Assembly: GCA_018816625.1 (NCBI GenBank)
Contig: JAHIVR010000191.1
Location: 1 to 6,062, forward strand
Origin: Nanobdellota archaeon
GTDB lineage: Archaea; Nanobdellota; Nanobdellia; Pacearchaeales; GW2011-AR1
Length of the DNA: 6,062 nt
Direction: 5' to 3'
In this document: positions 1 through 6,062 of the stretch, piece after piece
Numbering within the stretch: position 1 is the first letter of the stretch
Layout of the letters: every line of letters begins with the position of its first letter
Position numbers and translations under genes: made by a program
The notes under the pieces: generated by a model
What the model saw: the letters and a program-made list of their open reading frames with translations, nothing else
The model's database searches: none
Told to the model about the DNA's origin: nothing

Positions 1-1
1 C

Positions 2-3000
2 GAGGCTGATGGAAGTGCTTCTTCGATAATGCCGTCTGAAGCAAGATTGAGAAATCTAACTTATGCGGCACCGGTACAATTAGAGATAACTGTTAAAAAA
101 GATGGGCAAATTGATTCTGAGGTAGTTGAAATTGGAAGAATTCCGGTAATGGTTAGGAGTTCGATATGCAATACTGATGGGATGTCAAAAGATGAACTAA
201 TAGCGAATTATGTTGATCCGCTAGATCCCGGAGGATATTTTATAATAAAAGGTAATGAGAGAGTCATGGTTATGGCAGAGGATTTGGCGGAAAATCAAAA
301 CTTTGTTGAAACAAACGCAAGAGGAGAGTTAACTCTAAAGCTGTTCTCTTCAAAAGGAACTTATAGAATTCCCACCACAATAACAGAGAATAAAAAAGGT
401 ATTTTTGAATTAGCTTTTGGAAAGTTTAGGGACATTCCTGCAGTAGTTATTCTTAAAGCCTTGGGATTGACAAAAGAATCTGATATTGCTAAAAATATTG
501 GAAAAGAAACAGATAGTGTTATTGTTAATCTTTATGAGTTTGTTGAATTAGCAAATAAAGAAGATGCCATGATGCACATTGCTGAAAAGACTAACCTTCA
601 AGGAACAAAAAAAGAAATCTTAGATAGAGTAAAGCAAAGAATTGACTCCTATTTATTCCCACACATAGGGCAAAAGAAAGAAGATAGAATAAAAAAAGCA
701 ATTACTTTGTGTAAACTAATAAAACAATTTTTACTTTCTAAAGAAAATCCAAAACTAAGAACAGACAAAGACCACTACGCCAATAAGAGAGTTAGACTTT
801 CTGGAGATTTATTGGCAACTTTATTCAGAGTTAATCTTGGTATTTTGATAAGAGATATACAGTATTCCTTACAAAAGAGTTCTAAAAGAAAAAAGTTTTT
901 TTCTATAAAAATAATTGCTAAATCTACTTTATTTTCTCATAGGGTTGAGAGTGCTATTGCTACCGGAAGTTGGACCGGTGAGAGATCCGGAATTACTCAG
1001 AACATGGACAAGACTAATTATTTGGCAACTATCTCCCAATTGCAAAGAGTTTCATCTATGCTTTCAAGTGATCAGGAAAACTTTATGGCTAGAACTCTTC
1101 ATCCAACACATTATGGAAGGTTCTGCCCTATTGAAACTCCAGAAGGGACAGAAATAGGATTGAGAAAAAACCTTTCCATAATGAGCAGAGTCTCTACAAG
1201 AACAGACTTAGATGAGAATAAATTCTTAAAAGATCTCAAAAGTTTAGGCTTAAAAGAAGATGGAGAGACTAGTGATAAAGAGATTGATGTTTTCCTTAAT
1301 GGGCAGTACATTGGAAGTGTTGATAATCCTGAAAGTTTTGTTCAGGCCATAAGAGAAAAAAGAAGGGCGATGGAGCTTCCAAAACAATTGAATATTAGAG
1401 ATAGTAAAAACTTCCAGACAATTTTAATCTCAACCGAGCCTGGAAGAGTTCTCAGACCTTTAATTATTGTTGAAAAGGGTTCTCCTAGACTCAAAAACGA
1501 ACATTTAGTCAGACTTGAACAAGGAGATATAAACTGGAATTATCTTACTGAAAACGGAATAATAGAATATCTTGATGCTAGCGAAGAAGAAAACGCATTA
1601 GTGGCATTATATGAAGAAGAATTAACTCCGGAACACACCCATTTGGAGATTGATACTATGGATTTGTTTGGAGTTGTTACAAGCCTTGTTCCTTATGGAA
1701 ATCACGATCAAAGTTCTAGACTTAATAGAGGAAGTAAGACTCAGAAGCAAGCCTTAGGAATTTATGCTGCTAATTATTTATGTAGGTTAGATACGGATGT
1801 AAGCATACTCCAATATCCACAAAAACCAATTGTTAAAAGTTTTGTTTATGATACATTAAAAACATATCCTGCCGGACAAAATCTTGTTGTTGCAATTATG
1901 CCTCACGATGGGTATAATATGGAGGACGCTCTTGTGTTCAATAAAGGAAGTTTGGATAGGGGTGTTGGAAGGAGTTTTTATTATAGACCTTACAGCGCAA
2001 TTGAAATGAATTATGCTGGGGGACTAAAAGATGAAATAGGAATCCCCGAGAAAGATGCTTCTGGTTACAAAACAGAAACAAGTTATAGGTTCTTAGAAAA
2101 AGATGGGGTTGTTTCTCCTGAAGAAGATATAAACGAAGGAGAGGTTTTAATTGGAAAAATGTCTCCTCCAAAATTCTTGTCTGAAGCAAGGGAGATTTCT
2201 GTTAAGACTAAAAAAGAATCTTCTATAACCATGAGACAAGAAGAAAAAGGAACGGTAGAATCTGTTTTCCTAACAGAGGATAACGAGGGGAACAAAATAG
2301 TCCAGGTTAAAACAAGAGATCAAAGAATTCCTGAAGTTGGGGACAAGTTTGCCACATCTCACGGTCAAAAGGGGGTTATTGGGATGATTGCTCCAGAAGA
2401 AGACATCCCTTTCACTGCTAGGGGAATAAGGCCAGATATTGTGTTCAACCCACACGGATTACCCTCTAGAATGACTGTGGGATATCTTTTAGAATTGCTG
2501 GCAGGTAAGGTTGGATGTTTAAGAGGAGAGGTTGTAGATGGAACTTCTTTCTCTGGAGAGAATAAAAAAGAATTAGAAGAACAATTAATGGCATTGGGAT
2601 TTAGGTCTGACGGAAAAGAGTGCATGTATAGTGGAGTTACTGGAAAAAGATTACCTACAAAAATCTTCATTGGAAATTTATATTATTTGAAACTTAGATA
2701 TATGGTTGGAAACAAACTTCACGGAAGAGCTTCTGGAAAAGTTGCCCTGTTGACAAGACAGCCTGTTGAAGGAAGGTCTAAGGGGGGAGCTTTAAGATTG
2801 GGAGAGATGGAACAGCAAGCTCTAGTTGCTCACGGAGCCTCTTTATTGTTAAAAGAAAGATACGGATCAGATAGAGTTGTTTTACCTATATGTTCAAAGT
2901 GTGGGGCAATTGGAATCGAGGATAATATAAAGAAGAAAACAGTGTGCCCAATTTGTGCTAGTGAGAGGGTGGAGAGTGTTGAGATTTCATATGCATTTAA

Positions 3001-3070
3001 ACTATTATTGGAGGAGTTGCAGGGATTACACATCCACACAACTTTCGATTTAAAAAACAAATACGAATAA
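2..3070 (+). CDS. rpoB: DNA-directed RNA polymerase subunit B (RpoB), unsplit, 5'-partial
   Basis: This is the second-largest subunit of the cytoplasmic archaeal RNA polymerase; with A'/A'' it forms the active centre and DNA cleft. The frame is already open at base 2, and the residues before the Met at 29 (EADGSASSI) belong to the conserved archaeal block leading into ARLRNLTYAAP, so that Met is internal. By family length (about 1,120 aa) some 80 codons are missing. Numbering from Met29: fork/rif-like region HPTHYGR...ETPEG at 358-373; NHDQSSR at 558-564, whose Arg matches yeast Rpb2 R766; GYNMEDA with acidic pair E632/D633; GDKFATSHGQKG with catalytic-centre Lys 773 and 781; PSRMT with R814; a C-terminal zinc site C955, C958, C973, C976; and the clamp end SYAFKLLLEEL. 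One continuous frame crosses the region where B''/B' are split in many euryarchaea. Oddity: Ser777 stands where Arg is usual (SRHGQKG). It ends one base before the next gene. The family assignment is certain. Confidence 0.98.
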   Translation, partial: EADGSASSIMPSEARLRNLTYAAPVQLEITVKKDGQIDSEVVEIGRIPVMVRSSICNTDGMSKDELIANYVDPLDPGGYFIIKGNERVMVMAEDLAENQNFVETNARGELTLKLFSSKGTYRIPTTITENKKGIFELAFGKFRDIPAVVILKALGLTKESDIAKNIGKETDSVIVNLYEFVELANKEDAMMHIAEKTNLQGTKKEILDRVKQRIDSYLFPHIGQKKEDRIKKAITLCKLIKQFLLSKENPKLRTDKDHYANKRVRLSGDLLATLFRVNLGILIRDIQYSLQKSSKRKKFFSIKIIAKSTLFSHRVESAIATGSWTGERSGITQNMDKTNYLATISQLQRVSSMLSSDQENFMARTLHPTHYGRFCPIETPEGTEIGLRKNLSIMSRVSTRTDLDENKFLKDLKSLGLKEDGETSDKEIDVFLNGQYIGSVDNPESFVQAIREKRRAMELPKQLNIRDSKNFQTILISTEPGRVLRPLIIVEKGSPRLKNEHLVRLEQGDINWNYLTENGIIEYLDASEEENALVALYEEELTPEHTHLEIDTMDLFGVVTSLVPYGNHDQSSRLNRGSKTQKQALGIYAANYLCRLDTDVSILQYPQKPIVKSFVYDTLKTYPAGQNLVVAIMPHDGYNMEDALVFNKGSLDRGVGRSFYYRPYSAIEMNYAGGLKDEIGIPEKDASGYKTETSYRFLEKDGVVSPEEDINEGEVLIGKMSPPKFLSEAREISVKTKKESSITMRQEEKGTVESVFLTEDNEGNKIVQVKTRDQRIPEVGDKFATSHGQKGVIGMIAPEEDIPFTARGIRPDIVFNPHGLPSRMTVGYLLELLAGKVGCLRGEVVDGTSFSGENKKELEEQLMALGFRSDGKECMYSGVTGKRLPTKIFIGNLYYLKLRYMVGNKLHGRASGKVALLTRQPVEGRSKGGALRLGEMEQQALVAHGASLLLKERYGSDRVVLPICSKCGAIGIEDNIKKKTVCPICASERVESVEISYAFKLLLEELQGLHIHTTFDLKNKYE

Positions 3071-3071
3071 A

Positions 3072-3305
3072 ATGGGAATGATACATTCGCTAAACGCAGA
3101 GGGTATTGAAAGAACAGGAAGACTGTTAAGAGCACTTGGGCAAATCCAAAGAAAAAAAGAATATCCCAATAATTTTGGAAAGAGAAAGGGTTCTGTTGAT
3201 ATGGCTGGTTTTACAAATGAGGACCCAATAAGAGAAAGTGATGGAGCAGAAGCAATGGATTTATTAAATGCCAAAAGAGTTTGGAGCGATTGGAGGTACC
3301 AATAA
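3072..3305 (+). CDS. Small hypothetical protein (77 aa) between rpoB and rpoA1
   Basis: I do not recognise this protein. It starts one base after the rpoB stop and ends one base before the next gene, which is the main support for it being real. No Shine-Dalgarno sequence is visible upstream, so translation probably relies on coupling to rpoB; Met3 (3078) is an alternative start. The N-terminal part (about 3-30) could form an amphipathic helix (L7, I12, L18, L19, L22, I25) rich in Arg. Residues 27-39 are strongly basic (RKK, GKRK), 49-63 are acidic, and the C-terminus is aromatic and basic (WSDWRYQ). There are no Cys, so it is not one of the zinc-ribbon small subunits (RpoN, RpoP), and it lacks the sequence patterns of RpoH, RpoK and RpoL. 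It is soluble, without signal peptide or membrane segment. Its position suggests a polymerase- or nucleic-acid-related role, but this is inference only. Confidence 0.72.
   Translation: MGMIHSLNAEGIERTGRLLRALGQIQRKKEYPNNFGKRKGSVDMAGFTNEDPIRESDGAEAMDLLNAKRVWSDWRYQ
3292..3297 (+). promoter_or_regulatory. Shine-Dalgarno site (GGAGGT) for the 50-aa gene
   Basis: GGAGGT lies inside the last codons of the upstream 77-aa gene, nine bases before the ATG at 3307. It decides between that ATG and an in-frame ATG at 3268, which would overlap the upstream gene by 38 bases. Confidence 0.75.
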
Positions 3306-3306
3306 A

Positions 3307-3459
3307 ATGACTACGGTAAATAGTAACAGATCATTATGGATGATTAGTTCTATAAGAGTTTTAGAAAATGATGGGCAAACCGAGATAAAATATGATGTTA
3401 GAACTCCTATTGGAGATAAAGTAAAAACGCCTAGAGAAAATATAAGGAGTACGAAATAA
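3307..3459 (+). CDS. Small hypothetical protein (50 aa) upstream of rpoA1
   Basis: I do not recognise this protein. The start at 3307 is chosen because it follows a GGAGGT ribosome-binding site and repeats the TAA-A-ATG junction seen at the other gene boundaries; an in-frame ATG at 3268 would lengthen it to 63 aa by overlapping the previous gene. After a polar N-terminus, residues 10-33 alternate hydrophobic and polar residues (LWMISSIRVL, then a turn NDGQ, then TEIKYDVRT), which suggests a small beta-hairpin or beta-barrel fold. The C-terminus (36-50) is basic and probably flexible. There are no Cys, membrane segments or signal peptide. It could be a small RNA-polymerase-associated or nucleic-acid-binding protein given its place in the operon, but nothing in the sequence proves that. 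Chance survival of a short open frame is possible, although the tight spacing and ribosome-binding site argue against it. Confidence 0.7.
   Translation: MTTVNSNRSLWMISSIRVLENDGQTEIKYDVRTPIGDKVKTPRENIRSTK
3444..3449 (+). promoter_or_regulatory. Shine-Dalgarno site (AAGGAG) for rpoA1
   Basis: AAGGAG lies within the end of the 50-aa gene, eleven bases before the rpoA1 ATG at 3461. It supports that start, which also gives an N-terminus matching the family (KKIGQIRFSLLSPEKI). Confidence 0.7.
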
Positions 3460-3460
3460 A

Positions 3461-6062
3461 ATGCAAAAAGCCATAAGAAAAAAGATAGGGCAGATTAGAT
3501 TTAGTTTACTCTCTCCAGAGAAAATAAAGAAATTATCAACTGCAAAAATAGTTACTCCAGAACTCTATGATATTGATGGTTATCCTGTTGATGGGGGTTT
3601 AATGGATTTAAGGCTTGGAGCAATTGACCCGGGAGTAAGGTGTAGAACCTGTGGAGGAAGATTAAAAGAGTGTTTGGGGCATTCTGGAAGCATTGATTTG
3701 GCTAGATCTGTGATTCATTTAAAATACGTTCCTTTAATTGAGCTTGGATTGAGATGTTTCTGTCATGATTGTGGGAAATTGATGTTAGCTGACAAAGATC
3801 TTACAAAATATAACGCTACGCAAAGGGCTAAAAAAGCAAAAGATGCTAAAAAATGTCCACACTGCCAAAATGTCCAAGAAAAGATAAAGCTTGACAAACC
3901 AACTAACTTTTACAGAGGTAAAACAAGAATATTTCCAACCGAGATTAGAGAGCTTTTAGTGAACATCCCAGATGAAGAATTGAAGAAAATTGGAGTTGAC
4001 TCTAATACCTGTAAACCTGAGTGGGCCATCCTTACAAGTTTATTGGTTCCTCCAGTTACTGTTAGACCAAGTATTATTCTTGAGTCTGGAGAGAGAAGTG
4101 AAGATGATTTAACACATAAACTTTCAGATATTATAAGGGCTAATCAAAGACTTTGGGAAAATCTTAACGCTGGAGCTCCAGAAGTTATTATAGAAGACTT
4201 ATGGGATTTGCTACAGTTCCATATTACAACCTTCTTTGATAATACTGTTACAAGAATTCCACCTGCAAGACACCGAAGCGGACAACCATTAAAGACAATC
4301 ACAGAAAGAATAAAAGGTAAGGAAGGAAGGATAAGAAAGAATCTTGCTGGTAAGAGAGTTAATTATTCTGGAAGAACGGTTATCTCTCCAGACCCTTCAA
4401 TTGAGTTTAATGAGGTTGGAATTCCTTACGAAATTGCTAAGGTTGTTACCGTTGCTGAAACTGTTAATGACTTGAATATTGATTATCTTAAGGGAATGAT
4501 AAGAAAAGCAGAAGAATATCCTGGAGCAAACTATGTTATAAGGCCGGACGGGAAGAGGAAGAAGATAACCCCAGATCTTAAAGAAGAAATAATAAGTGAG
4601 TTGGCTCCTGGATACCAAGTTGAAAGGCATTTACAAAACGGAGATGTTGTCCTATTTAATAGACATCCTAGTCTTCATAAAGGAAGCCTTATGGCCCATT
4701 ACGTTAGAGTTCTTCCTGGAAGAACATTTAGGTTACACCCCTCTGTAGCTGCTCCTTATGCTGCTGATTTCGATGGTGATGAGATGAATATCCACAGCCC
4801 CCAGAATGAAGAAGCAAGAGCAGAGGCAAAAGTTTTACTTGATGTTAAGCAAAACCTAATCTCCTCAAAAAATGGTTCAAATCAAATGGGATGTATTGTT
4901 GACTCAATTACTGGAGGATATCTCTTGGGGCTTGACCAATTTGAAAAAGAAGAAGCAAATCAATTGCTATATCAATCTCATGTTGATTCAGAAATTACAA
5001 AGAAAAGTGTGTCTGGGTTAGAATTATTTTCAAAAGCATTGCCAAAAATAGATTTTAAAAATAATTCCATAACAATAAAAGAGGGGGAGATAATCAAAGG
5101 AGTTATTAGTAAAAATCTTTTAGGTAAAGAAGATGGAGAATTAGTTATAGAGCTTGATAAAATATTTGGAAGACTTGAAACTTTTGAAACAATAAAAAGA
5201 GCCTTTAATTTGGGAAAAAATTATTTAACAAAGAGAGGAATTACCATTTCTTTAGAAGATTTAAATGTTGATCAAAAAGTTGTTGAAGAATCTGAAAAGA
5301 TAATCCAGAAAGCTGAAGCAAAAACCAAAGAGATAATAGAGGAGTGTGAAAAGGGAAATTTGGAAATTATTCCTGGTAAAACTATTGAGGAGACAAGAGA
5401 GATTAAGATTTTAAAAACGCTTAACGAAATAAGAACAAAAATTGGAGAGATTGTTAAACAGGAATTTCCTGAAGACAACCCAGTTACACACATGATTAGA
5501 TCTGGAGGTGGGGGAAATATTCTCAACATCACCCAGATGGCTTGCTGTGTTGGGCAACAGGACTTAAATGGTAAAAGAATTGATTTAGGATATACTGGAA
5601 GAACTCTTCCCTTCTTCAAAATTGGGGATATAAGTCCAAAAGCAAAAGGATTTATTGCAAGTCCTTTCATAAAAGGATTAAGACCAGATGAATTCTTCTT
5701 TGGAGCAATGACTGGAAGATCAACACTTATGGACACTGGTTTGAGAACTCCAAAATCAGGATATTTATATAGAAGACTGGCCAATGCTCTTCAAGATTTG
5801 AGACAAGAATATGAAGGAACTGTTAGAGATGGTGACAACAACATAATCCAGTTTGAATATGGAGAAGATGGAATTGATGTTTCTAAGATGCATAAAAAAG
5901 GGAAGTTAGAACCTGGAGAAGCAATAGGTTTAGTAACTGCCCAGAGTTTTGGTGAACCCTCAACACAAATGGTTTTGAGAACATTCCACTTCGCTGGAGT
6001 TTCTGAAATGCAGGTCACTCAAGGACTTCCAAGACTTATTGAGATATTTGATGCAAGAAAAA
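3461..6062 (+). CDS. rpoA1: RNA polymerase largest subunit A', continuing into the A'' trigger-loop region; 3'-partial
   Basis: This is the catalytic largest subunit; 867 codons are in the window with no stop. Domains in order: clamp with zinc site C61, C64, C71, H74; second zinc site C101, C104, C132, C135; dock (PPVTVRPS); lid/rudder region around GKEGRIRKNLAGKRVNYSGR; NRHPSLHK with R401; metal-binding D436, D438, D440 in ADFDGDEMN; funnel with SGGGGN at 681-686; bridge helix about 748-783 (TGLRTPKSGYLYRRL); and YGEDG at 800-804, which normally heralds the A' end. Instead the frame goes on after a short basic linker into LEPGEAIG and the trigger-helix motif EPSTQMVLRTFH (His843), which belong to the separate A'' protein in most archaea. 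The A'/A'' segment is therefore fused, or the split lies further downstream. Unusual residues: Ala434 for the invariant Asn of NADFDGD, Gly684 for Arg/Lys, and Pro764, Gly760 and Tyr770 in the bridge helix. No intein is present. The start is supported by an AAGGAG site. Confidence 0.97.
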   Translation, partial: MQKAIRKKIGQIRFSLLSPEKIKKLSTAKIVTPELYDIDGYPVDGGLMDLRLGAIDPGVRCRTCGGRLKECLGHSGSIDLARSVIHLKYVPLIELGLRCFCHDCGKLMLADKDLTKYNATQRAKKAKDAKKCPHCQNVQEKIKLDKPTNFYRGKTRIFPTEIRELLVNIPDEELKKIGVDSNTCKPEWAILTSLLVPPVTVRPSIILESGERSEDDLTHKLSDIIRANQRLWENLNAGAPEVIIEDLWDLLQFHITTFFDNTVTRIPPARHRSGQPLKTITERIKGKEGRIRKNLAGKRVNYSGRTVISPDPSIEFNEVGIPYEIAKVVTVAETVNDLNIDYLKGMIRKAEEYPGANYVIRPDGKRKKITPDLKEEIISELAPGYQVERHLQNGDVVLFNRHPSLHKGSLMAHYVRVLPGRTFRLHPSVAAPYAADFDGDEMNIHSPQNEEARAEAKVLLDVKQNLISSKNGSNQMGCIVDSITGGYLLGLDQFEKEEANQLLYQSHVDSEITKKSVSGLELFSKALPKIDFKNNSITIKEGEIIKGVISKNLLGKEDGELVIELDKIFGRLETFETIKRAFNLGKNYLTKRGITISLEDLNVDQKVVEESEKIIQKAEAKTKEIIEECEKGNLEIIPGKTIEETREIKILKTLNEIRTKIGEIVKQEFPEDNPVTHMIRSGGGGNILNITQMACCVGQQDLNGKRIDLGYTGRTLPFFKIGDISPKAKGFIASPFIKGLRPDEFFFGAMTGRSTLMDTGLRTPKSGYLYRRLANALQDLRQEYEGTVRDGDNNIIQFEYGEDGIDVSKMHKKGKLEPGEAIGLVTAQSFGEPSTQMVLRTFHFAGVSEMQVTQGLPRLIEIFDARK

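Noticed and set aside
29..31. ATG that could be taken as the rpoB start
   Set aside because: The frame is open to base 2, and the residues before it match the conserved archaeal block that precedes ARLRNLTYAAP; the real start lies upstream of the window.
3268..3306. Earlier in-frame ATG for the 50-aa gene (63-aa version)
   Set aside because: It would overlap the preceding gene and lacks its own ribosome-binding site, while the ATG at 3307 has GGAGGT nine bases upstream and the common junction spacing.
3072..3459. The two small genes as fragments of one frameshifted gene or of rpoB/rpoA1
   Set aside because: Each has its own start and stop with single-base spacing; rpoB ends with its normal C-terminus and A' begins with its normal N-terminus, so nothing is missing from either.
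4766..4780. Possible intein at the catalytic motif of A', a known insertion site in large polymerase subunits
   Set aside because: The ADFDGDEMN motif is continuous and followed by normal family sequence; no intein motifs are present.
5888..5890. In-frame ATG just before LEPGEAIG as a possible separate A'' start
   Set aside because: There is no stop before it and no Shine-Dalgarno sequence, and it would give an A'' lacking all its N-terminal helices. Internal initiation cannot be excluded but has no support.
5272..6018. Long open frames on the minus strand opposite rpoA1 (5272-5784 and 5791-6018), and similar ones opposite rpoB
   Set aside because: They lie fully antisense to highly conserved polymerase coding sequence, have low-complexity hydrophobic or Ser/Pro-rich translations, and have no ribosome-binding sites or recognisable families.

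Overview
The window is part of an archaeal RNA polymerase operon, entirely on the + strand and almost without intergenic DNA. The order is rpoB (5' end cut off by the window), a 77-codon gene of unknown function, a 50-codon gene of unknown function, and the gene for the largest RNA polymerase subunit (rpoA1, A'), which is still open at the last base. The proteins are clearly of archaeal type: an archaeal-form RpoB with a C-terminal zinc site, an A' with two N-terminal zinc sites, and the archaeal rpoB-rpoA gene order. The DNA is AT-rich, Arg codons are almost all AGA/AGG (I noticed a single CGA, in rpoA1), and genes are one base apart. Together with fast-evolving positions in normally invariant motifs, this suggests a small-genome, reduced archaeon such as a DPANN lineage. 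That placement is inference, not proof.

Layout: 2-3070 is RpoB, unsplit across the point where many euryarchaea divide it into B'' and B'. 3072-3305 and 3307-3459 are two small unrecognised genes placed between the two largest polymerase subunits. 3461-6062 is A'. All three gene junctions are the same 7-mer, TAAAATG (stop TAA, one A, start ATG), so the four genes probably share one transcript with coupled translation. No stretch above 300 bases lacks a gene, and I see no RNA gene, mobile element, CRISPR array, promoter or terminator.

The most unusual part is the largest subunit. In most archaea it is divided between the bridge helix (end of A') and the trigger loop (start of A''). Here the frame runs from the bridge helix directly into the trigger-loop motif, so the subunit appears fused or has a shifted split point. 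The segment that normally separates the two elements (foot/cleft region) is nearly absent: only 75 residues lie between the bridge-helix Tyr and the trigger-loop His, against 141 in E. coli beta' and 249 in yeast Rpb1.

Several near-universal active-centre residues are also changed. The Asn before the catalytic ADFDGD is Ala. The basic residue of the SG-[A/S]-[R/K]-G motif (yeast Rpb1 K752) is Gly. The bridge-helix Ala that lies against the templating base (yeast A832, E. coli A791) is Pro. The Arg of RpoB's K-x4-H-G-Q-K motif is Ser. The three catalytic Asp, the two RpoB Lys, the trigger-loop His and all zinc ligands are intact, so this looks like a working but altered polymerase rather than a decayed one.
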